Source: Paenibacillus sp. JZ16 (GTDB taxonomy: Bacteria > Bacillota > Bacilli > Paenibacillales > Paenibacillaceae). Taken from it: DNA of 64,000 nt. This document shows, one piece after another, positions 26,062 through 33,604 of the stretch. Under the pieces are notes generated by a model. That model worked only from the letters and a program-made list of their open reading frames with translations. It did no database searches and had not been told where the DNA came from. A program made the translations under genes and the position numbers. The stretch spans positions 682,001 to 746,000 of the forward strand of contig NZ_CP017659.1 in the NCBI RefSeq assembly GCF_015326965.1, given 5' to 3'. The stretch's first letter is position 1. Every line of letters starts with the position of its first letter.

Positions 26062-26671
26062 CCCCCACACCTCCATCTGCTGGTTTACCGTTCACCCGGA
26101 TCATCCGTGTTCCGGTCTGCTCGGGAGCGGTTAATGTCAGCATAGGGGCTGGGGCAATTTCCGGCAATCAACGCTTTTTGCAGCAATCTATTTAACGAAG
26201 TAAAGGCGTATCATATGTTGTGTGCGCTAAAGAAAACCAAGAAGGAAAAGTTCAAAAAATAAGCTGACCTGATAAGAATTTCCGGGAATTGACTTTTCTT
26301 GCAAGCGCAATCAATTCGCTCAACGACGCGGATTACGGCATCTTTTCACCTCTAAGGTGCCCATATAAAGCTTTTGGCTTTCTTCATTTAAGTGACAGCA
26401 CGAAGCCAGTACTCATTGACGCGGTAAACGTTACGACAGGCATCGGAAATAAAATTCTAGCATTATCTTTCATCATGTAAGCCAGTCTGAAATCCACAGC
26501 AGATTCTTCCGCGGCCATACGAATGGCCGGCTGCATTTGACTAACGGCATGAACAGTAGCGTCATTACGAGATGCTCAGGAACAACAACAGGAGCGAAAG
26601 CGCCGGTAGTTAGAGGTGCGGCCTTAACGGGCCAGTAGAACGGGAACTTCTCGATGATCGAAAATGAGCAA
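26062..26671. other. Intergenic region with possible coding remnants
   Basis: Holds the promoter region of the importer operon. On the minus strand a 31-codon frame from about 26478 reads MKDNARILFPMPVVTFTASM and stops, faintly like the start of flavin-reductase-type proteins. Around 26500-26630 the plus strand has a 40-codon frame (GHTNGRLHLTNGMNSSVITR...) of unknown origin. Neither is supported as a gene. Confidence 0.25.
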
Positions 26672-26717
26672 TAAAAAAACTCATGTTGGCTTTGCTTCTC
26701 AGCAGAAACCAACACAA
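26672..26717 (-). terminator. Terminator of the GH88/DUF2264 operon
   Basis: On the minus strand tgttggtttctgct... pairs with agcaaagccaaca, followed by a T7 run, 16 bases after the GH88 stop codon. Confidence 0.8.
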
Positions 26718-26732
26718 GCCTATTTATTTGCT

Positions 26733-27848
26733 TTACCAGAAGCGATCTCGGTTACCCATCAATAAGGAGATTCCTTCCGTAAAGTAATAATCCCCGTAAA
26801 TCAATGGGACATCGACATTTTGTTTTTCGGGGTAATGACTCGTTCCGTGTAAAATAAGCCCTTCCTCCGTTTCCGATTCCCAGGCTCCATAATTTGTATA
26901 CAATGAATGAAGTATTTTTTTCGCGCTTTCCCTATAGATCCTTGCCTCATCTCCGTCAACCTGTTCTGCTAAAAGCAGAAGCCCACAAGCTGCGCAGGCT
27001 CCAGCCGATGAGTCACGGACCGTACGGCCCTCTTCAGACGAACGGAAATCCCAAACAGGAACATAATCTTGTGGTAGATTGGCTAAGAAAAATTGAGCTG
27101 TTTTTTTGGCGCCATTCAAGTATTGTTGGTTGCCTGTGTAATGGTAGCTCAGGCTCATTCCATAGATCGCCCATGCTGCTCCACGTGACCATGCTGATTC
27201 AGGTGAGTAGCCTTGTCCTCCCTTCACTTCAAGCTTTTCTCCGGTTTCAGGGTCAAAAGATACAATATGGGCAACCGATCCATCAGTCCGATAAAAATGC
27301 TTTAACACGGTATCCGCATGATTGGTTGCGACGTGCTTGTATCGCGGATCTCGTGTTGTGTTTGACGCCCAATACAGCAGTGGCAGATTCATCAGACAGT
27401 CGATAATGGCCCAACCTGCAACATCTTTACCATTCCACGCACGGATGAATTTCCCTTGGACGTTAAAACGCGCAGCGAGAAGGTTGGCGGCAAGTAAAGC
27501 CCTTCGTTTCGAATCATCTGATCCTAAAATTTTATATCTTGCTACGCTTGTTAAAGTCCACATGAAACCAATATCGTGATCTATTTTATTCGAATCGGTT
27601 AATAATACATCCAGCTGGCGTTCGCATGATTCTGCGGATGCTTTCAAATCCTCATCTTGCGTATCCTGATAAATAAGCCACAGCAATCCAGGCCAGAAGC
27701 CAGCAGTCCACCAGGAGGCTGGTTCCAATCGGTATTCTCCATTTTGACTTGCATGTGGGAATCCATCTCCGATACGCTGATGAACATGCTTCACTTTTGC
27801 CTTCGTTTGATTCCATGCTTCTTGCACCCAATTTGATTCGACCGTCAT
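26733..27848 (-). CDS. Glycoside hydrolase family 88 (unsaturated glucuronyl hydrolase)
   Basis: A 371-residue (alpha/alpha)6-barrel hydrolase that removes the unsaturated uronic acid left at the end of oligosaccharides by polysaccharide lyases. The catalytic-site regions are visible: DHDIGFMW (first Asp) and IIDCLMNLPLLYWAS (second Asp). No signal peptide, so it works in the cytosol on imported oligosaccharides. It is translationally close to the DUF2264 gene (30-base gap). The divergent AraC regulator likely controls the pair. Substrate class (glycosaminoglycan, ulvan or rhamnogalacturonan fragments) cannot be set from sequence. Confidence 0.93.
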   Translation of the reverse strand: MTVESNWVQEAWNQTKAKVKHVHQRIGDGFPHASQNGEYRLEPASWWTAGFWPGLLWLIYQDTQDEDLKASAESCERQLDVLLTDSNKIDHDIGFMWTLTSVARYKILGSDDSKRRALLAANLLAARFNVQGKFIRAWNGKDVAGWAIIDCLMNLPLLYWASNTTRDPRYKHVATNHADTVLKHFYRTDGSVAHIVSFDPETGEKLEVKGGQGYSPESAWSRGAAWAIYGMSLSYHYTGNQQYLNGAKKTAQFFLANLPQDYVPVWDFRSSEEGRTVRDSSAGACAACGLLLLAEQVDGDEARIYRESAKKILHSLYTNYGAWESETEEGLILHGTSHYPEKQNVDVPLIYGDYYFTEGISLLMGNRDRFW

Positions 27849-27878
27849 CCTTAATCTCTCCCCTCCTATTGTAAACGC

Positions 27879-29024
27879 CTACATTTCTCCCGAGATTGCT
27901 TTATCTATTTGAATTGTTCCACCAGACCATGCTTTCAGCGCAGTCCACTCTGCCTCTCCTTGCCAGAATTCAGCTTCCGGTGATAGCCCCAACGCTAGAA
28001 ATACCGTCGTACACAGATATAAACTGCCTGTCGAAATATACCCTTCTCCAATTTCAGGTTGACTGCCGGCAAAGCCAATGCGAAGCCAGCCGGAATCATC
28101 GAATGTACCCGGCATCTGAATCTGCTTCCTGATGACGGCCGTAAGTGCGCAACGGACTTGAGCTGGTAACAGTCCTTCCGGGAGCTCCTCCCTAAGAGAC
28201 ATTAAAGACAGATGCTGGAATGCCCCGAAACGATAAGCAAGTGATCTGCCCAGTGGCGGGAAGGTCCCTTCAGGTGATATTAACCGTTCCAAAATGGCTG
28301 CATAACGTACTGCTCTTTTCAACACCTTGACTTGTAGTGCAGCCCAATCTTCAAATTGATCTCCTATTGCATCCAATATATCGACCAACATGGGTTGAAT
28401 GACAAAGCTGTTGTAATAATCCCAGTGGAACGAAGGCCCATCTCCGTACATACCGTCCCCTTTGTACCATTGCTGATGTTGTCTTAAAGCATAATCTACA
28501 CGCATACGATCCCAATCTTCTACGCCCATTCGGAACAGAGCGGCTTCAATCATGGCACTAAATAAGAGCCAATTGCTAAAAACCGGACGGATCACACGCG
28601 TAGATCTCAAAGCTGAAATCAGATTTGCTTTCACTTTATCATCAAGCACTGCATACAGTTCGTTTGGAGCACGGAGAACGGCGTTGGCAAGGAAGGCTGC
28701 GTCAACTAAAGGCTGTCCACCTTTTGTGAAATTCATATAATCCGGGGAAGTTGGATCAGTAGCCGCCTCGATGGCTTGCCTCGCCATAACGGCCATGTTA
28801 GATCGAATTTCTCCTTCCTCTCCAGAACGTGTTCCACGTTCGAGCCATGGTGCCATTCCGGCTAAGGTACGTCCTAATGCTTCCAAGTATGTGTAATTGG
28901 ACCGATCACCTTCTCTCGCTTCGATAGGCATATCCAACACCATCCGACGTTCCGATAATGAATGTAGAACAGGCTGCGTAATTCGAACTAAGGTATCCAC
29001 CCAATACTTCCTATCGTCCCCCAT
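27879..29024 (-). CDS. DUF2264 protein (putative polysaccharide-degrading enzyme)
   Basis: A 381-residue protein of the DUF2264 family, with DRKYWVDTLVRITQPVLHSL at the start, YNSFVIQPMLVDIL in the middle and PPLGRSLAYRFGAFQHLSLM with the YISTGSLYLCTTVFLALGL segment near the end. The predicted fold is an alpha-toroid like those of polysaccharide lyases and GH88/GH105 enzymes. The start at 29024 (AAAGGGG upstream) is preferred over an upstream frame start. Its pairing with GH88 suggests linked action on uronic-acid-containing oligosaccharides. Confidence 0.9.
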   Translation of the reverse strand: MGDDRKYWVDTLVRITQPVLHSLSERRMVLDMPIEAREGDRSNYTYLEALGRTLAGMAPWLERGTRSGEEGEIRSNMAVMARQAIEAATDPTSPDYMNFTKGGQPLVDAAFLANAVLRAPNELYAVLDDKVKANLISALRSTRVIRPVFSNWLLFSAMIEAALFRMGVEDWDRMRVDYALRQHQQWYKGDGMYGDGPSFHWDYYNSFVIQPMLVDILDAIGDQFEDWAALQVKVLKRAVRYAAILERLISPEGTFPPLGRSLAYRFGAFQHLSLMSLREELPEGLLPAQVRCALTAVIRKQIQMPGTFDDSGWLRIGFAGSQPEIGEGYISTGSLYLCTTVFLALGLSPEAEFWQGEAEWTALKAWSGGTIQIDKAISGEM

Positions 29025-29135
29025 GTGTTCCCCTTTCATCAAGATGTAGTTTATATTAGTATAGGTCGTTGTATAATCCCCCACAATAAACTATAATCAT
29101 CAAAAACTGACCTATTGTGCTGGGAGCGTGAACGG

Positions 29136-29924
29136 ATGCTGAAATTAATTTCATGCGGTTTTCATACCATCCACCATGAAGGAATTATTAGAAATCGTCC
29201 GAAAGGTTCTGGTCATTACACTTTTGTATTCTTTAATAGCAATGCAGAGTTGAAGTTGAATGGGCAAACGATGATCGTCGAAAAGAATACTTTTGTCTTT
29301 TTTCAACCCGAGACTCCCCATGCTTACTGCGAAATAAAGAGCCCATTCATTAATGACTGGTTTCATTGTTATGGCGAAAATATGAATGAATTTCTTACAG
29401 AACTAAACTTCCCTCTGGACACTCCAATTGAAGCATCTGATCCGCTACTGATTTCCAGGTCCATCAAGGAACTACAGAATGTGAACCGGCTTAACGGAAC
29501 GTTGCGTGAGCGTATCATAGACTGCGATCTTCGGTCCTTTTTCATGAAATTAAGTGATTTGCGGGAACGAACGGCTCCTCATCAACTGAATCATTATTAC
29601 ATCCGATTTAACGAATTACGTAATGAACTCTATCGCTCTCCTCACCAGAACGTTTCTGTAACTGAACTGGCTGCACGTTTAAGTTTGAGTAAATCTTATT
29701 TCCAACATATCTACAAGCAGTTATTTGGTTGCTCTGTAATGACCGATATGATTAACGGGAGGCTAGAGCACGCCAAATATCTTTTAGATCACAGCGAGAT
29801 GTCAATAAATCAAATTGCTAGTACCTGTGGTTACGAAAATGACACTCACTTCATGCGCCAATTCAAAAAGTTTGTTGGCATGACACCAAGGCAATATCGA
29901 TTTAGAGATGTCCCTGTCAAGTAG
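29136..29924 (+). CDS. AraC-family regulator (cupin plus HTH)
   Basis: A 262-residue regulator with an N-terminal cupin-like sugar-binding half (GHYTFVFFNSNAELKLNG; VFFQPETPHAYCEI) and C-terminal twin helix-turn-helix (VTELAARLSLSKSYFQHIYK; INQIASTCGYENDTHFMRQF; MTPRQYRF). The start is at 29136 with GGGAG nine bases upstream. It is divergent from the DUF2264-GH88 operon across a 111-bp AT-rich region, so it most likely switches that operon. Confidence 0.92.
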   Translation: MLKLISCGFHTIHHEGIIRNRPKGSGHYTFVFFNSNAELKLNGQTMIVEKNTFVFFQPETPHAYCEIKSPFINDWFHCYGENMNEFLTELNFPLDTPIEASDPLLISRSIKELQNVNRLNGTLRERIIDCDLRSFFMKLSDLRERTAPHQLNHYYIRFNELRNELYRSPHQNVSVTELAARLSLSKSYFQHIYKQLFGCSVMTDMINGRLEHAKYLLDHSEMSINQIASTCGYENDTHFMRQFKKFVGMTPRQYRFRDVPVK

Positions 29925-29958
29925 ATTCTCAAACTCTGTAACTGGGCCTGGCGTACCG

Positions 29959-30014
29959 GCCCTGACACATCGTTTGCAATATACGATTTGCTTGGTGCCA
30001 AGTATGTGCAGGGC
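29959..30014. other. Imperfect inverted repeat after the AraC gene
   Basis: gccctgacacat (29959-29970) and atgtgcagggc (30004-30014) can pair around a 33-base loop. It lies 35 bases after the AraC stop; without a T-run it is a weak terminator candidate. Confidence 0.35.
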
Positions 30015-30068
30015 TCGATTAACATTTACTACTATGTTTAAAGACTGCTATCTTTAACATTTGTTCAG

Positions 30069-30310
30069 TCATATACTGTGCTGAGTACATAAAGTTAGAT
30101 TAATCCAATAAGATATAAGTCCTATTACCGAAAATGCATTTTCATAAAGAATGATTTCTCTATTGATTTGCACAGGCACTTCATGAAACAGCAAATCAAA
30201 ATTTTGTGTATAAACTTTTGCAATTTCTTCTGTTGATTTTTCCTTAAATTCCATATTTTGTATTTTCAATAACGTGCTAAACGTATTTGAGTTATCGCTA
30301 ACTATTTAGC
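30069..30310 (-). pseudogene. Probable TetR-family regulator, C-terminal remnant
   Basis: An open minus-strand frame, without a proper start, reads IVSDNSNTFSTLLKIQNMEF onward and ends ILYENAFSVIGLISYWINLT. The spacing and the F..G.I.YWI pattern resemble the ligand/dimer domain of TetR regulators; the helix-turn-helix is missing. The assignment is tentative. It lies next to a truncated flavoprotein fragment. Confidence 0.4.
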
Positions 30311-30345
30311 CCCCTAGCAAGTTGGGCAGTACACCCCTTATTGCG

Positions 30346-30657
30346 CTAGACTGAAAGAGGTACAGTGTCCAGTTTTCGGGGGTTTAACCAATCCTGTATT
30401 ATAATTGTTTTAGAGTGTAATTTTATTTTCCTAGCATCAATGAGTGGTTTTAATGTATTTCGGTAAACCCTCTCTGGTTGTTTATACAACCATTTCCCTA
30501 GAATACTATATCGTTTAGCTGTAATAACTCCAAATGCGTTAAAATACCAAAACATACTCCGACCCATAATATGCAAAGGTTTATAGTTAATTTTGTGACT
30601 TGCTGACAAATGAATCTCAAATGTTTCAGCTAATTCACATGCAATCTGAGCACCAAC
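30346..30657 (-). pseudogene. CzcO-like flavin monooxygenase, fragment cut by repeat C
   Basis: The frame reads FVGAQIACELAETFEIHLSA, SHKINYKPLHIMGRSMFWYF and IDARKIKLHS. It matches the middle of CzcO/YhjX-type NAD(P)/FAD oxidoreductases just after their second GxGxSG motif (GAQIAVELA...S.K..Y.PL...GRS.FWW). Everything N-terminal is missing, and the break at about 30657 coincides with the left border of repeat C. The C-terminal catalytic end is also incomplete. Confidence 0.65.
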
Positions 30658-30664
30658 AAATGTA

Positions 30665-30782
30665 TATAATCGGTAATCGGATCAAGTTCTTGTCCATGGC
30701 TCGGGACAAGAACTTATACCGATAAAATAAAAAAGTCGCTAAAATAGCGACTTTCAATGGGATAAACTTCTTGTCCTTGACA
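30665..30782 (+). repeat. Family-1 intergenic repeat, copy C (left end missing)
   Basis: Begins at ataatcggtaatcgg, with stem-loop 1 (atcaagttcttgtcc / gggacaagaacttat), stem-loop 2 with perfect arms gtcgcta/tagcgac, and the tail acttcttgtccttgaca. The cccgttag left module is absent. A CzcO-like gene fragment abuts its left border and an Acb2-like fragment its right border. Confidence 0.8.
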
Positions 30783-30784
30783 TC

Positions 30785-30929
30785 ATTGCGTCTTCTCCCG
30801 GCTGTCTGGTGCCTTCTAATCAAGCGGGTATGTCAACTCCTTGGCCTTCTTGCGGATCTCATGATAAATTTCCGGTTGTCCGGGCTTTGGTGCGTGGTAA
30901 CTGAAATTGTTTTCGATTTACTCGTTCAT
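30785..30929 (-). pseudogene. Acb2/Tad1-type hairpin-domain protein remnant (phage-derived)
   Basis: From an ATG at 30929 the single frame reads MNE*IENNFSYHAPKPGQPE, then IYHEIRKKAKELTYPLD*, then KAPDSREKT before running into repeat C. This is the signature order of the small Acb2/Tad1 hairpin-domain family (FxYHAPxxGQPxxYxxIRxxA and PxSREKS), phage proteins that soak up cyclic nucleotides to block CBASS or Thoeris defence. Codon 4 is TAA and codon 35 TAG, and the C-terminal helix is lost. It is a dead phage-derived gene. Confidence 0.7.
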
Positions 30930-30952
30930 TTCTATTTATTATTCAATGACCG

Positions 30953-31037
30953 GCTGCCCGTTTAGCGAGGTTGCCGTTCAATTATGCTGCAGCCTCATGG
31001 TTCCTTTTATTTGAGCTATCGTTTCCCGTTAGTTCAA
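30953..31037 (+). repeat. Family-2 intergenic repeat (degenerate copy)
   Basis: Left end ctgcccgtttagcg, a diverged middle with gctgcagc, and right end gagctatcgtttcccgttagttcaatga. The right end overlaps the last codons and stop of the 31029-31412 gene on the opposite strand. Confidence 0.6.
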
Positions 31038-31412
31038 TGAATGATTAACAACATGAAAACCACTCACTTTGTATCCGTCAAAATTAGCTTTAAAAGTAAT
31101 TTGAACTATATCCGAGTAAGAATTTGTAGTAACTCGTCCTTCTAGTATGAACTCATGTTGAGGATAAGAGTTCGATTTCCTCAATGGTAAGATATGCTGT
31201 CTATCGATGAGAAAGTTACTAGCATACTCTTTCCTAAGTACGTCCATGATCTTTGGACGAAGTTCAAAAATAAGAACTTCTTCCAATCTCTTATGTTGAA
31301 TATCGACATTATTCATAGTTGGCGACTCATCGCTGTATGCATCAACACCATCCAATATTGTAAAGTTGATAACCCCTATGGCCCAAATCAAAATAATACA
31401 TCTCCCCCACAT
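31029..31412 (-). CDS. Small secreted protein, hypothetical (possibly DUF3888-like)
   Basis: A 127-residue protein with an N-terminal hydrophobic signal segment (RCIILIWAIGVINFTIL), then a short conserved-looking body (LEEVLIFELRPKIMDVLRKE; EFILEGRVTTNSYSDIVQIT). The pattern is reminiscent of DUF3888-type secreted proteins of Bacilli, with low certainty. Its last codons (HSLN-stop) are formed by the family-2 repeat end, so the natural C-terminus may have been replaced. It is bracketed by a family-2 repeat and family-1 copy D. Confidence 0.55.
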   Translation of the reverse strand: MWGRCIILIWAIGVINFTILDGVDAYSDESPTMNNVDIQHKRLEEVLIFELRPKIMDVLRKEYASNFLIDRQHILPLRKSNSYPQHEFILEGRVTTNSYSDIVQITFKANFDGYKVSGFHVVNHSLN

Positions 31413-31467
31413 GAGAAATATCCTCCATTATTTTTGGCTATTTTGCCCTTACAGTTATCAAACTATA

Positions 31468-31719
31468 CTGCCCGTTAGCTTAATGAAATTGCATGTAAAA
31501 CATAGTTAGATACTTATCTAATCGGTAATCGGCTTATGTTCTTGTCCTTTACGGCAGTCGGTACAAGTTCTTATCCTCGACTCGGGACAAGAACTTGTAC
31601 CGATAAAAAAAGAGCCGCTAAAATAGCGGCTTTATATGGGATCATGTTTTTGTCCCTCGACATAAAAAAGCCGCTAAACTAGCGACTATCTATGGGAGCA
31701 TGTTCTTGTCCCACGTCAG
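31468..31719 (+). repeat. Family-1 intergenic repeat, copy D (expanded, with tandem modules)
   Basis: A long copy: left end ctgcccgttagcttaatgaa, gatacttatctaatcggtaa, an extra half unit ttatgttcttgtcctttacg, stem-loop 1 (31558-31606), stem-loop 2 with perfect arms agccgct/agcggct, tail gtccctcgacat, and then a second stem-loop-2 unit plus tail (aaaaaagccgctaaactagc... gttcttgtccca). The ~55-bp stem-loop-2/tail unit is thus tandemly duplicated. Confidence 0.85.
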
Positions 31720-31748
31720 TTTCGTATCCCAAAGCTGTTTGCGGTACA

Positions 31749-32549
31749 CTACAAAGTAAATGAACTTAACTTCTTAACTTCATTGACAAATCCCAGTTTC
31801 GTCATTTCATCAATCAAAAAGTCTAGTAGGTCAACTCCATGCTCAAGTGAGAACTGTTCCTGAATATTACGAATACATGCGAGTTTGCTTTCCAAGCTTG
31901 CATCTTCAAAAAAACGTTTAATTTCATCTAATGGATTATCCCATTCCTCTAAGTTCAAAGATTTTGTGGGGACCATCATCACTAATTGGCATGACTCCGA
32001 TTCCATTTTTAGTCATAACCCCAACTTCTCGTGCTCGACTTTCCATTGTTTCTTGCTTATACTGTTGAACACTTTCGAATGGCTCTACATCAAATTTCTC
32101 TATGATCTTTCTATAGAAGTAGTCTTCATCAGGAGTCTGGCCTTCATGCTTTTCATCGTCTTCCTGATCGAGGCTGAATATGTTTTAACCGTGATCAGCA
32201 ATCTTAGAAAATCCCGAATGTTATTGGCAATAATTTTAACGCTGTAATCGGAATCACAAAAGCCCAGTCGTTCGAAAAGTGCAATAGGAGCGTATTCAAG
32301 ATCTTCTATCGTGCTAAACTCTGTAATAAATCCACAATAGCTGTCTACTCTTGTGAACGTCAATAACACCATATCAATTGGCGCATTTGCATAGGTAAAG
32401 AAATCATTTTCTTCGTGAGAATAGGAAAAGCTTAGGCCTACTAAGTCCGCAAATTCTTTACCTCTTTCTTCTCTAATTTCTTCTTCCAATTCACGGAGCA
32501 TAATCAGTGTTTTGGGTAGTTCATAATTACCCCTTCGAATCAATTTCAT
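31749..32549 (-). pseudogene. SUKH/SMI1-KNR4-like protein with two frameshifts
   Basis: The gene starts at 32549 (MKLIRRGNYELPKTLIMLRE) with a body typical of SUKH-like proteins (GFITEFSTIEDLEYAPIALF; VKIIANNIRDFLRLLITVK). Near 32185-32192 (ttaaaac on the minus strand) the frame changes to IFSLDQEDDEKHEGQTPDED, followed by YFYRKIIEKFDVEPFESVQQ and GVMTKNGIGVMPISDDGPHK. Near 31945-31960 it changes again to LEEWDNPLDEIKRFFEDASL and runs to a stop at 31749. All three pieces read as one ~265-residue protein. SUKH proteins are often immunity partners of contact-dependent toxins; no toxin is adjacent. Confidence 0.75.
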
Positions 32550-32737
32550 ATGATTATCAGTCCTTTTAATGCAGTATTCGATTATATTTCGACTTGTTAT
32601 TATTGTTTTCCTTTTCCTGGTCTTCCAAGGAGTTATGTTTTGGATTTACTTGGCGATCAAACTTTAATTACATTGATATACACATTCAATCTGTAGTACC
32701 AATGCTTGCTAAAAGAAAAGCAGGATCAAAACGTAAT

Positions 32738-32767
32738 AAAACACCGCCAGTAATACTGACGGTGTTT
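32738..32767 (-). terminator. Terminator of the lipoprotein gene
   Basis: A 13-bp stem (aaacaccg.cagt / actg.cggtgttt, one mismatch) beginning a few bases after the lipoprotein stop, with TTTTATT following on the minus strand. Confidence 0.75.
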
Positions 32768-32772
32768 AAATA

Positions 32773-33489
32773 TTAGTCCAGAAGGCTGTAGATCTGAATG
32801 CTCTCCACCTTGGCATCCTTGATATGAAACGACATCACATCCACATAATTGGATGGCTCGTAACGGAAGTCATCCTCCTCATTAGGGGCTCCATCACCAA
32901 GCAGTTTCCCCTCAGGGTAGGCGTTTTTGAGTGTATCCAGGCTATCTCCTGCTTTAATGTTTCGCACTGTCGCGTACTTAGGATCTGTAATTTCGATATG
33001 AAAGATGGAGTCTTGTTTCCCCTCCGGTATACTGATTGTTTTAATCTCCAGACCAGGATACGTATAAACCTTTTCTGTAAAACCGATTAACGTATCCATG
33101 TTTGTTCCATCGCCGGCACTGTACGTATGAGATTTCAGCTTATCCGGTTTGCCCAGCATCTGTTCCATCTGATCTTCATTCGCTGTATCCGAAATCGCAA
33201 TGGTGTGCTCATTATAGACAAAAGCAAGTTCCTTCAGCACCACATTGCCTTCCTTCTCCATCGAACCTTCCTTAATAGCTTCAGCACTCTGTCCTTCTGA
33301 ATTTTCTGAAGCAGGCGCAGTAGGATTTGATGCTCCTTCGCCTTTGGCCTGTTCGTCGGGCGTGTTTTTTTCAGCCGAGTTCTGCGCCGCTTCTGGCGTC
33401 TTGGCACCATTAGACTGACAGCCCGTCAGTGCCATCGTGAGTAAAATACTCAGCAGGATAACAGCTGTCGCTTTGTTAATCAATTTCAT
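32773..33489 (-). CDS. Hypothetical lipoprotein
   Basis: A 238-residue lipoprotein with signal peptide and lipobox MALTGCQS, a low-complexity A/E/S/P linker (about 28-80) and a C-terminal domain of about 155 residues (NEDQMEQMLGKPDKL; TVRNIKAGDSLDTLKNAYPE). The domain twice shows the G.P/G.S...L...YP pattern seen in small repeat-type sensor or binding lipoproteins. It is encoded 115 bases downstream of a two-component kinase, so it may be that kinase's accessory protein. I do not recognise a named family. Confidence 0.75.
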   Translation of the reverse strand: MKLINKATAVILLSILLTMALTGCQSNGAKTPEAAQNSAEKNTPDEQAKGEGASNPTAPASENSEGQSAEAIKEGSMEKEGNVVLKELAFVYNEHTIAISDTANEDQMEQMLGKPDKLKSHTYSAGDGTNMDTLIGFTEKVYTYPGLEIKTISIPEGKQDSIFHIEITDPKYATVRNIKAGDSLDTLKNAYPEGKLLGDGAPNEEDDFRYEPSNYVDVMSFHIKDAKVESIQIYSLLD

Positions 33490-33604
33490 CGTGATCCCTC
33501 CATAAATGTGTGATTTCTTCTTATGAAGTGATTATAAAAAAAGCATTTGTTAGTCTCATAACAGAATTGTATTAATCTTGTAACGTAACTATTTACGCGC
33601 GTGT

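Noticed and set aside
26289..26715. Small genes in the gap between importer and GH88 operons
   Set aside because: Frames on both strands are short, lack ribosome sites and overlap the terminator; noted only as possible remnants.
31469..31719. CRISPR-like array at repeat D
   Set aside because: Only two tandem units of about 55 bp with matching interiors, no unique spacers and no cas genes.
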